From Dehalococcoidia bacterium (lineage in GTDB: Bacteria; Chloroflexota; Dehalococcoidia; UBA2979): DNA of 37,720 nt. Made by a program: the position numbers and the translations under genes. The DNA lies in assembly GCA_028279505.1 (NCBI GenBank), contig JANQNP010000099.1, positions 1 to 37,720 of the forward strand. The letters run 5' to 3'. Shown piece after piece: positions 15,297 through 22,749 of the stretch. The notes under the pieces are model-generated. The model did not search any database and was not told the origin of the DNA. It saw only the letters and a list, made by a program, of their open reading frames with translations. The stretch's first letter is position 1; every line of letters begins with the position of its first letter.

Positions 15297-15320
15297 CAGT
15301 GGCCATTCAGTGGCCATGTT
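15297..15320. repeat. Right arm-type integrase site pair (2 x CAGTGGCCAT)
   Basis: This is an exact 24-bp copy of 145-168: CAGTGGCCAT at 15297-15306 and 15308-15317, then GTT. It starts three bases after the integrase stop codon and ends 108 bp before the attR core. Direct orientation at both element ends would place the pairs on both sides of attP in the excised circle, as arm-type sites of the integrase. Confidence 0.7.
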
Positions 15321-15428
15321 CAACGAAACGCAACGGACGGGGCGTCACGAGCGGTCGATTCTGATCGCGAATCAGCCCGTATTCATTGACTCTACGCGGC
15401 CAGCCGGACGAACCGGGATCGACCTAGG

Positions 15429-15477
15429 CACACTGGCAGTGTGGAGGTCAGGGGTTCGAGCCCCCTCAGGTCCACCA
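15429..15477. repeat. attR core (49-bp tRNA-Ala 3'-end duplicate)
   Basis: This is an exact copy of 48-96. It contains only the anticodon-stem-to-CCA part of the tRNA. The upstream bases do not complete a D-arm or acceptor stem, so it is the displaced 3' end and not a second tRNA gene. The following 205 bp up to the MFS gene hold nothing I can recognise. Confidence 0.93.
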
Positions 15478-15682
15478 CCATCCCTAACCTCATGCGCTCT
15501 CAAGATCGCGCGAAGCGGGAGGGGGACGGCCGCCCGCTAGAGACACGGTGGCGATTGCAGATCGGTCGGGGCACCGGCGGGGCGACAGCCTCTCGAACCT
15601 CTTCGAGACCCCCCACATCGCGCTCTAGGGCTGACGGCGGAGCCTCGCCCGCCCACCTCATGGCGAAGGCCGAGGTCGCACG

Positions 15683-17035
15683 CTAGCCAGCGGCCGCTGA
15701 CGACTCCAGAGTGTCCGGCGCCTCTTCCGCAGGCGACCGCGGCGGCTCGTAGTCAGGTAGATCGTCCTCCATCAGGCGCACCCGCGCGACGAGGAACGAC
15801 ACCGCCGTCAGCAGCCAGAGCGACAGGCCGAGCAGGATGTACATGAACGCCATGCCGCGCCCCTCGCCGGTGCCGATCACGTCGCCGACGCTGCCGGCCA
15901 GCGCGCCGCCCTCGGTGAAGAGCGGCTCGAACCAGCGGTCCGCCATCACGCCCGCGACCAGCACGCCAAGCGACTGCGCGCCAACACCGACCGCGACTCG
16001 AAGCGAGAAGACCCGCCCGAGGACGTTGGGTGACGCCTTCACCTGCCAGATCACGCGGTTCAGCCCGATCATGAAGATGAACGACGCGCCAATGAGCACC
16101 ATGCTGCCGCCCACGAGCCAGACGTTCTCGCGTAACCCCGCCAGGATCGACGCCAGGCCAGCGAGCGCCATCGCCACGAGGATCCCGTCCATCCGCCGCG
16201 CCGGGCCACCCCACCCCGTGAGCAGCGCACCGGCTACGAGAGAGCCAATACCGAAGGCAGAAACCACGAGACCGGCTTCCTGCTCACCGGAGAAGCTCAG
16301 CACCAGCGGCGTCACGAGCGCATAGCCAATCCCAGGCATGATGAACATCGTGATGCTGACGAAGCCCATCAGGTACAGGAACGCCGGTCGTTCGCGGATG
16401 TAGCGCAGGCCGAACGTGAATGACTCCCAGAGCGACTGGCCATCGCTCTCGGTCTCGTCGGCTGCGGGCCGCGGGATCGCGGAGATCATCAGTGCAACCA
16501 CTGCGGCGCCGAAGGTGACGAAGTCAACGACGAAGATCGCGCCGAGGTCGAAGACGCCCAGGAGCACGCCAGCAAGCGCCGGACCGAGAATCACCTCCAA
16601 TGCCTGGATCATCTGGGTGAGCCCAGCGGCCCGGCCGAGCTGCTCCTTCTGGACCAGCAGCGGGATGCTCGCATCGATCGACGGCAGCAGGAACGCGTTC
16701 GCCACTCCGTTCACGGCCAGCGCGATGTAGAGGTGCCAGATCTCGAGGTTGTCCGACAGGAACAGCACCGCGACCACCAGGGTGCTGAGGCTGGCGACCG
16801 CGTTGCCGACGATCAGCACCGTGCGCCGCGGCCAGCGGTCGACCAGCGGTCCGGCGAACAGCGATCCCAGCCCGAGCGGCAGTACCGCGAAGAACAGGAG
16901 CACGCTGTACGCGGCCGTGTCCCCGGTCTCCTGGAGCACCCAGATCCCGACGCCAAAGCGCGTCATGCTGGAGCCAATGGTCGACACCAGTTGGCCCGTC
17001 ATGATCGCGTAGAACGCTCGGGTGCTGGTCAGCAT
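15683..17035 (-). CDS. MFS transporter, EntS/YbtX-like
   Basis: This 450-residue protein has 12 predicted membrane segments. The MFS loop 2-3 motif is visible as GPLVDRWPRRTVLIVGN. It belongs in general look to the DHA3 group, which includes the enterobactin exporter EntS and the yersiniabactin-locus protein YbtX. A strong ribosome binding site (GGGAGGG) precedes ATG 17035. It is the last gene of the leftward metallophore-type cluster, separated from the LLM genes by 44 bp. Likely roles are export of a chelator after metal removal or export of a related metabolite. The substrate cannot be read from sequence. Confidence 0.85.
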   Translation of the reverse strand: MLTSTRAFYAIMTGQLVSTIGSSMTRFGVGIWVLQETGDTAAYSVLLFFAVLPLGLGSLFAGPLVDRWPRRTVLIVGNAVASLSTLVVAVLFLSDNLEIWHLYIALAVNGVANAFLLPSIDASIPLLVQKEQLGRAAGLTQMIQALEVILGPALAGVLLGVFDLGAIFVVDFVTFGAAVVALMISAIPRPAADETESDGQSLWESFTFGLRYIRERPAFLYLMGFVSITMFIMPGIGYALVTPLVLSFSGEQEAGLVVSAFGIGSLVAGALLTGWGGPARRMDGILVAMALAGLASILAGLRENVWLVGGSMVLIGASFIFMIGLNRVIWQVKASPNVLGRVFSLRVAVGVGAQSLGVLVAGVMADRWFEPLFTEGGALAGSVGDVIGTGEGRGMAFMYILLGLSLWLLTAVSFLVARVRLMEDDLPDYEPPRSPAEEAPDTLESSAAAG

Positions 17036-17079
17036 CGTGGCCCTCCCAATCTGACGAGCGTCAGGGACGTCCGCAGGCG

Positions 17080-18093
17080 CTACTCCTGAAGCCTCGGGAT
17101 CACCTCTTCAGCGAAGCGGCGGACGGATGTGAGGACGCGCGACGGATCGCCGTCGGCCTCCATGTACAGCGCGAGCTTCCGCGCGCCTGTGCTGGCGATG
17201 AACTCCTTGAGCTGCTCCGCTACCCGCTCAGGTGGGCCGATCGGGCTCTGTTCGACGATGCCGCGGGCCCGCTCGTCGCGGTCTGCGAGCGGATCGCGGG
17301 GCGGAATGGATCGGAACTCCAGCGTGGGGTGGTTCCCCGTCCGGAAGGAGTGGATCAACCCGTCGACTTGGCGGGCGCGAGCGCCCGCCTCGTCGTCGTC
17401 GACGAAGCAGAGCAGCGTGTGGAGGTGATCGGCGTCGCCATCCCAGCCGGCTTCTTCCGCGAAGTCGCGATAACTCGTAACGATCTCGTTGCGCGGTTCA
17501 GCCGGGAGCCCGAAGTGGAACTGGAGCGGCAGTCGCTCCGCCGCTGAGAGCTTCAACGTATCCGGCGACATCGAGGCCACGAACACCGGCGGGTGCGGGC
17601 GGGTGAGCGGTCGCGGTCGGATCGGCACGCCCTCGAAGGCAAAGAACCCGTTCGTGCTCCGCGCCTCCTCGTTCGACAGCGCCTGGAGCACGGCCTCGAT
17701 GGTCGCGGCCACCTCCGTCGTCCAGCGCATCGGCGGGATGTTGAAGACATCGAAGTCTAGTTTGTAGCCCCCGCGTCCCAGCCCCAGGTCGAAGCGTCCC
17801 CCGCTCAGCTGGTCGTTGAGCGCTACCTGCTCCGCAAGCGCGACCGGGTGGACGAGCGATGCGAGGGTGACCGCGGTCCCGACCCGGATCCGGTTCGTGC
17901 GTCCCAGCAGGAATCCGGCCACGGTGATCGCCGAGGGGCAAACGCCGTACTCGATGAAGTGGTGCTCGGTGAGCCAGAGCTCGTCGTAGCCAAGCTCCTC
18001 CGCGAGGTCGGTCGTCTCGACGGTCAGTTGCAGCGCACGAGCGTCGTCGACGCCCTCGAAGATGCCGTTGTTGAGGAACAGACCGAACTGCAT
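17080..18093 (-). CDS. LLM-class flavin-dependent oxidoreductase (copy 1)
   Basis: The protein has 337 residues of the luciferase-like monooxygenase family. Typical stretches are MQFGLFLNN at the N-terminus, WLTEHHFIEYG (the conserved EHH region of bacterial luciferase-like enzymes), RIRVGTAVTLASLVHPVALA and DLGLGRGGY. These enzymes use reduced FMN or F420 to oxidise small substrates. It follows its paralogue (18106-19167) with a 12-bp gap, and the two align end to end. The location behind ABC importers suggests it acts on the imported ligand. A reductive or oxidative role is inferred only. Confidence 0.88.
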   Translation of the reverse strand: MQFGLFLNNGIFEGVDDARALQLTVETTDLAEELGYDELWLTEHHFIEYGVCPSAITVAGFLLGRTNRIRVGTAVTLASLVHPVALAEQVALNDQLSGGRFDLGLGRGGYKLDFDVFNIPPMRWTTEVAATIEAVLQALSNEEARSTNGFFAFEGVPIRPRPLTRPHPPVFVASMSPDTLKLSAAERLPLQFHFGLPAEPRNEIVTSYRDFAEEAGWDGDADHLHTLLCFVDDDEAGARARQVDGLIHSFRTGNHPTLEFRSIPPRDPLADRDERARGIVEQSPIGPPERVAEQLKEFIASTGARKLALYMEADGDPSRVLTSVRRFAEEVIPRLQE

Positions 18094-18105
18094 GTCCTGA
18101 TCACC

Positions 18106-19167
18106 TCATCTCGAAGTCGGGGTCGATTCGTGGATCGGCGAGGCGGCGCTTCCGGCTATGCGCGGCATCACCTGTTCAGCGAAACGTCGGACCGAGGTGA
18201 GCACGCGCTCCGGATCGCCGTCCGCCTCCATGTAGAGCGCGAAGTTGGTGGCGCCGGTGGCTTCGGCGAACTCCTGGAGCCAGTCCGCGACGAGCTCAGG
18301 AGATCCGACCGGACTCGCGTTGACGATCTTGGCCGCGCGTTCCGTTCGGGCAGCGTCCGAGTCCTCCATCCCCTCGTGACGGTTGAAGTTCGGGTGCCTG
18401 CCGGTGCTCCAGGTGTGCGCCAGCCCCTCGATCATTCGCTCGCGCGCTACGGCTTCATCGTCGTCGACGAAGCAGATCACGGAGTGCAGGTGCTCGGTCG
18501 CGCCATCCCAGCCAGTGTCGTCGGCATAGCCGTGGTACTTCTCGAGGATCTCCAGCCGCTGCTCCGCGCCGGGCAGCCCGAAGTGGAACTGCAGCGGCAA
18601 CCGGTTCCGCGCCGCGGCTTCGAGCGAGCCCGGCGCCGTCGAGGCCACATAGACCGGCGGGTGCGGACGCGTCAGGGGCCTGGGCCGGATGGCGACGGTG
18701 TCGTACGCGAAGTAGCCGTTCGTACTGCGCGACTCCTCCTTCGATAGCGCCTCGATCACGGCGTCGACCGTCGCCTCCACCTCAGCAGACCAGCGCATCG
18801 AGGGGATGCCGAAGACCTCGTAGTCCAGCTTGTAACCGCCCCGGCCCAGGCCCAGGTCGAAGCGACCGCCGCTCAGCTGGTCGTTGAGCGCCGTCTGCTC
18901 AGCGAGCGCGACCGGATGCACGAGCGGCGCGAGCGTGATCGCGGTCCCGACGCGAATCCTCGAGGTTCGGCCGAGCAGGAAGCCAGCCAGCGTGATCGCC
19001 GACGGGCAAATGCCGTACTCGATGAAGTGGTGCTCCGTCACCCACAGCTCGTGGTAGCCGAGCTCCTCGGCGAGGTCGGCGGTATCGAGGGTGAGCGCGA
19101 GGGCGCGAGCATCGTCGACGCCCTCGAAGATCCCGTTGTTGAGGAGCAGGCCGAACTGCATGGTCAT
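18106..19167 (-). CDS. LLM-class flavin-dependent oxidoreductase (copy 2)
   Basis: This 353-residue protein is a close paralogue of the next gene (MQFGLLLNNGIFEGVDDARA against MQFGLFLNNGIFEGVDDARA; shared EHHFIEYG, SAIT(L/V)AGFLLGRT and LGLGRGGYKLD). It has a short C-terminal extension (SAASPIHESTPTSR). The start ATG at 19167 overlaps the stop of the ABC ATPase gene (ATGA), which argues strongly for co-translation with the transporter. The divergence between the two copies is spread along the protein, so they may have different substrates or form a heterodimer as LuxA and LuxB do. Confidence 0.88.
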   Translation of the reverse strand: MTMQFGLLLNNGIFEGVDDARALALTLDTADLAEELGYHELWVTEHHFIEYGICPSAITLAGFLLGRTSRIRVGTAITLAPLVHPVALAEQTALNDQLSGGRFDLGLGRGGYKLDYEVFGIPSMRWSAEVEATVDAVIEALSKEESRSTNGYFAYDTVAIRPRPLTRPHPPVYVASTAPGSLEAAARNRLPLQFHFGLPGAEQRLEILEKYHGYADDTGWDGATEHLHSVICFVDDDEAVARERMIEGLAHTWSTGRHPNFNRHEGMEDSDAARTERAAKIVNASPVGSPELVADWLQEFAEATGATNFALYMEADGDPERVLTSVRRFAEQVMPRIAGSAASPIHESTPTSR

Positions 19168-20804
19168 CGGGGACTCACCATCTTGGAATGAGTGCGTTGG
19201 TTGATGCCCTCGGACACGCGGCTCTGCACGATGTCGGCGACGGGACGATCCGCGGCGACGAGCGCCTGGGTGAGCTGGTGCGTGGGGGTGCCGAGGACAT
19301 CCGCGACCGCCCCTTGCTCGCAGACATGTCCGTCGTGCAATACGACCGCTCGGTCGGCGATCCGCCGAACGACTCGCAGGTCGTGGGCGATGAGCAGCAC
19401 CGCCATCCCGCTGCTTGATCGGAGCTCATCGATCAGGTCGAGGATCGACGCCTCAACCGACACATCGAGGGCGGATGTGACCTCGTCGCAGATCAGCACG
19501 TGCGGCTCTGCCGCGAGCGCGCGAGCGATCGCAACGCGCTGACGCTCGCCTCCGGAGAGGTCACGTGGGAACCGCTGGAGCAGCTCCGGCGAGAGGCGAA
19601 CGCGCTCCATCAACTGCGCGGCCTCGGCATCCGCGTCTCGACGGCTCAAACCGCGCATCGTCCGGAGCGCGTGCCGCAGCGTGTCGCCGACCCGCCGTCG
19701 AGGATTGAGCGACCCGAGCGGATCCTGCGGCACCAGCTGGATCGTGCGTCGTTCCGCCACGCTGCGCTGGCGGACGCCGGGTGCGAGTTGGTTCCCCTCG
19801 ACGACGACCTCGCCGCGATCGGGCAGGTGCAACCCGAGGAGGCAGCGCGCGATCGTACTCTTGCCGGAGCCCGAAGCGCCGATCAACGCCACGCACTCGC
19901 CGGGCGCGACGTCGAGAGCGAAGTCCTCGATCACCGGCACCGGCTCGCGACCCTGGTGGTACCCCGCGGCCAGCTCGCGGACGCTCAGCACCGCATCGCC
20001 GGAGCCCTCCGATGCACCCTCGGCACGGGACGCGGTGCCGTCGCTCGCGGCGACAAGCTCGCGGGTGTACGGATGCGACGGCCGGCTGAGCACAGCGTCC
20101 ACCGCGCCGGACTCGACCACCACGCCGTCACGGAGGACGACGAGCTCGTCCGCGGAGCGAGCGACCATCGCGAGGTCGTGCGACACCATCACCAGGGTCA
20201 GCTCGTGCAGATCCGCCTGGCGTTCGATCTCGTCGGCGATCAGGCCGCGCGTCAGCAGATCGAGCGCGGCCGTCGGCTCATCGAGGATGAGCACCGCCGG
20301 GTCCGGAGCGAGCGCCCGCGCGATCGCGACTCGCTGCAGCTGGCCGCCAGAGACCTCATGGGGGTAACGACGCCGGAACTCGGCGTCGCCGGGCAGCCCG
20401 ACCGCCTCGAATCGCTCGCGCAACGCCTCGTCGTCCCCATCGCCGTGCAGCAGCTCCGCCACCTGCGCGCCGATCCGCATGTTCGGCGTCAGCGCTGCGG
20501 CCGGGTCCTGCCCGAGGTAGGAGACGACGCTGCGGCGGTACGCCCGGAGCTGACGCGCGGATGCCCCGAGCACGTCGTGACCGGCCACATGGATCGCACC
20601 TCCGGTGCAGGTGAGGCCCGGCCGGAAGTGGCCGAGCAGGCTGAGCGCCAGCGTCGTCTTGCCGGCGCCCGACTCTCCGACGAGCCCAAGCCGCGCCCGA
20701 GGCGGGATCGCCACGGACACGTCGCCCAGGATCGGGCGCCCCGCAGCATCCTCCACTCGTAGCCGCGCGACGCGGACGGCGTCCTCGATCTGGTGACCGT
20801 TCAT
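19164..20804 (-). CDS. Fused double ATP-binding subunit of Opp/Dpp-type ABC importer
   Basis: The protein has 546 residues with two ATPase cassettes in one chain, as in GsiA. Cassette 1 has Walker A GESGAGKT, signature VSGGQLQR and Walker B AVLILDEPTAALD. Cassette 2 has Walker A GASGSGKST, signature LSGGERQR and Walker B HVLICDEVTSALD. Both have an H-loop (VSHDLA and IAHDLR). The start at 20804 overlaps the permease stop (ATGA). A longer open frame upstream is Arg-rich and not protein-like. It powers import through the two permeases encoded just before it. Confidence 0.94.
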   Translation of the reverse strand: MNGHQIEDAVRVARLRVEDAAGRPILGDVSVAIPPRARLGLVGESGAGKTTLALSLLGHFRPGLTCTGGAIHVAGHDVLGASARQLRAYRRSVVSYLGQDPAAALTPNMRIGAQVAELLHGDGDDEALRERFEAVGLPGDAEFRRRYPHEVSGGQLQRVAIARALAPDPAVLILDEPTAALDLLTRGLIADEIERQADLHELTLVMVSHDLAMVARSADELVVLRDGVVVESGAVDAVLSRPSHPYTRELVAASDGTASRAEGASEGSGDAVLSVRELAAGYHQGREPVPVIEDFALDVAPGECVALIGASGSGKSTIARCLLGLHLPDRGEVVVEGNQLAPGVRQRSVAERRTIQLVPQDPLGSLNPRRRVGDTLRHALRTMRGLSRRDADAEAAQLMERVRLSPELLQRFPRDLSGGERQRVAIARALAAEPHVLICDEVTSALDVSVEASILDLIDELRSSSGMAVLLIAHDLRVVRRIADRAVVLHDGHVCEQGAVADVLGTPTHQLTQALVAADRPVADIVQSRVSEGINQRTHSKMVSPR

Positions 20805-21673
20805 CGCGCGAACCGATCGGAGACCGTCTGCAGCACCACGTTCACGGCGATCGACAGCAGCGCGATCATCATCGCGGGGAGCGCCAGGCCCCAGATGTTC
20901 AATCCCGCGCCCTCGGCGTTCTCTCGAATCATCACGCCCCAGTCGGTCTCCGGCGTCTGCGGCCCGAAGCCGAGCAGACTGAGCGCCGCCACGAGGTACA
21001 GCGCACCCAGGAAGCGCATCCCGGAGTCGGCGAGCAGCGGACCGAGCACGTTGGGCAGCACATCGCGCCTGAGGATCGTGAAGGTGCCGTCGCCCTGCGT
21101 GACGCTGACCTGGACGAACGGCGCTTGGCTCACCTCGCGGGTGGCCGTCCGGGCGAGGCGCGCGAGGAATGGCGATCCGGTTAGCACCATCGCGATCACG
21201 ATCACCAGCGGCCCGGCGCCCCAGCCGGTCGCGAGCACAAGCAACACGAGCACGCCCGGCAGCACGAGCAGCAGATCGAGCGTCGCGAGGATCAAGGCGT
21301 CGATGCGCCCTCGGAGGTAGCCGGCGATCATGCCAACCGCGCCACCCACGAAGACCGTCGCGATCGCCGCCAGCAGCGGCACGATCAGGAGCCGGCGACC
21401 GCCGTGAAGCGCCTGCGACCAGAGGTCGCGACCGAGGCGGTCGGTACCGAACAGGTGGTCGTCGCTCGGCGGCTCGAACGGCGGCGCCACGGAAGCGCCG
21501 AGGGGATGCGGAGCGATCCATGGACCGATGATCGCCAGCACGACCACGACCACACCCGGGAGTGCCACGAGCAGCAGCCCGTACCGCCCGACTCCCGCGG
21601 CGATCGCGCTCCGACGACCGGTTGCACCGGCGGTCGCCCCCGAGGCTTCGGCGACGTCTGCTCTCGCGGTCAT
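20801..21673 (-). CDS. ABC transporter permease, DppC/OppC-like
   Basis: The protein has 290 residues. A first membrane segment (YGLLLVALPGVVVVVLAIIG) is followed by the DppC hallmark HLFGTDRLGRDLWSQALHGG and by four or five further membrane segments. The EAA-type loop is visible around QVSVTQGDGTFTILRRDVLP. It pairs with the DppB-like permease, whose stop overlaps its start (ATGA). Together with the double ATPase and the binding lipoprotein it makes a complete peptide/nickel/metallophore-class importer. Confidence 0.92.
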   Translation of the reverse strand: MTARADVAEASGATAGATGRRSAIAAGVGRYGLLLVALPGVVVVVLAIIGPWIAPHPLGASVAPPFEPPSDDHLFGTDRLGRDLWSQALHGGRRLLIVPLLAAIATVFVGGAVGMIAGYLRGRIDALILATLDLLLVLPGVLVLLVLATGWGAGPLVIVIAMVLTGSPFLARLARTATREVSQAPFVQVSVTQGDGTFTILRRDVLPNVLGPLLADSGMRFLGALYLVAALSLLGFGPQTPETDWGVMIRENAEGAGLNIWGLALPAMMIALLSIAVNVVLQTVSDRFAR

Positions 21674-22635
21674 AGCCCGGTCCGGAGGCGCGGATTGGCA
21701 AGCGCGCCCGCGAGGTCAGCCAGCAGGAACGACGTGACGACCGCGACGGCCATCGCGAGACCGGTGGCGAGGATCACGTCGATGTCCTCGACCGCGACCG
21801 CGCTCGCGAGCAGCGAGCCCATCCCCGGGTAGGCGAAGATCTGCTCGACGACGACCGAGCCGCCGACGAGAAAGCCGGTCGCCGCCGCCAGCACCTGCGC
21901 CGTGGGACCGATCACGCCCGGCAGTAGGTGCCGGAACAGCACTCGCTGCGGCGACAGGCCGGCAAGCCGAGCCGCCTCGACGTTCGGCGCCGTACGAGCG
22001 TCCACGACCGCCGCGCGGACGTAGCGGCTCGCCCACGCGCCCGCCGGAACGGCCAGCGCCACAGCCGGCAAGACCAGGATCGAGGGGCGATCGAGCGGGC
22101 TCCCACCAGCGAGGACGAGCGAAACCGGCGGGAACCACTCGATGGTGAACGCGAAGAGAGAGACCAGCACGCCGGCGACCACGAAGTCGGGGATGCTGAC
22201 CCCAACGAGCGCAGCCACTGAAAGCGCAGAGTCCTCGGGACGTCCGACGCGCAGCCCGCTGGCGACCCCCACCACCAACGCGATCGCGACCGTGAGCGTT
22301 GCTGCGAAGGCCGCGAGGACGAGCGAGTTGCTCGCCCGCTCGCGCAGCAACGGACCGACCGGGCGACCCGAGGAGGCAGTCCCCAGGTCACCGGTCACCA
22401 CGCCGCCGAGCCAGTCGGCGTACTGCACCGGCACGGGTCGGTCGAGCCCCATCTGCTCCCGCAGCGCCTCGACGTTCTCGGGGGTCGCCTCCCGCCCGAG
22501 AATGCGCGTCGCCGGGTCACCGGGGAGCACGACCGTCGCCGAGAACAGCAGGATCGACACCCCGAGCAACACCGCGACACTCGCCGCGAGCCGCCGCACG
22601 ACGGCCCGCACGAGGGGATTGGGACGCGCGCTCAT
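21670..22635 (-). CDS. ABC transporter permease, DppB/OppB-like
   Basis: The protein has 321 residues. The N-terminus VRRLAASVAVLLGVSILLFS, then LPGDPATRILGREATPENVE and LREQMGLDRPVPVQYADWLG, is the standard start of DppB/OppB permeases. About six membrane segments follow, with an EAA-type loop (EAARLAGLSPQRVLFRHLLP). The ATG at 22635 lacks a clear ribosome binding site and lies ten bases after a strong hairpin, so its translation may be reduced relative to the binding protein upstream. Confidence 0.92.
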   Translation of the reverse strand: MSARPNPLVRAVVRRLAASVAVLLGVSILLFSATVVLPGDPATRILGREATPENVEALREQMGLDRPVPVQYADWLGGVVTGDLGTASSGRPVGPLLRERASNSLVLAAFAATLTVAIALVVGVASGLRVGRPEDSALSVAALVGVSIPDFVVAGVLVSLFAFTIEWFPPVSLVLAGGSPLDRPSILVLPAVALAVPAGAWASRYVRAAVVDARTAPNVEAARLAGLSPQRVLFRHLLPGVIGPTAQVLAAATGFLVGGSVVVEQIFAYPGMGSLLASAVAVEDIDVILATGLAMAVAVVTSFLLADLAGALANPRLRTGL

Positions 22636-22645
22636 GCCTGTTGCC

Positions 22646-22671
22646 GCGCCGGACCGAACGTGGTCCGGCGC
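22646..22671 (-). terminator. Intercistronic hairpin between binding protein and permease genes
   Basis: The arms GCGCCGGACC (22646-22655) and GGTCCGGCGC (22662-22671) form a perfect 10-bp stem with a six-base loop. There is no T run. It lies 79 bp past the stop of the binding-protein gene and 10 bp before the DppB-like start. Such stem-loops stabilise upstream mRNA or attenuate downstream expression, raising the level of binding protein over permease. Confidence 0.55.
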
Positions 22672-22749
22672 CCGTGGGCAGACGATGTCACGCGGTCGAA
22701 CTCCTTCCTTCGAGTGGCGGTGTCACTCCTCGCGATCCTCCGGCTACGG

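Larger units (their letters stand above)
48..15477. mobile_element. Integrated phage-like element or satellite in tRNA-Ala
   Basis: The element is bounded by perfect 49-bp repeats and has a unit length of 15,381 bp. It carries a tyrosine integrase at the right end, paired arm-type repeats inside both ends, an excisionase-like gene, a replication-initiator-like gene with an internal iteron-like array, and the phage genes for tape measure protein, HK97-type prohead protease and P27 small terminase. No large terminase, portal, major capsid, lysis or tail-fibre gene was recognised. It is therefore a prophage reduced by deletion or a satellite that borrows a helper's particle. All but one of its genes are open and tightly packed, which argues against old random decay. 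Confidence 0.92.

Noticed and set aside
15429..15477. Second tRNA-Ala gene
   Set aside because: Only the 3' part is present, with no D-arm or 5' acceptor strand. It is the attR duplicate.
20805..21701. N-terminal extension of the double ABC ATPase frame
   Set aside because: It is Arg-rich, antisense-like sequence overlapping the DppC-like permease. The ATG at 20804 is translationally coupled and begins a normal ATPase.
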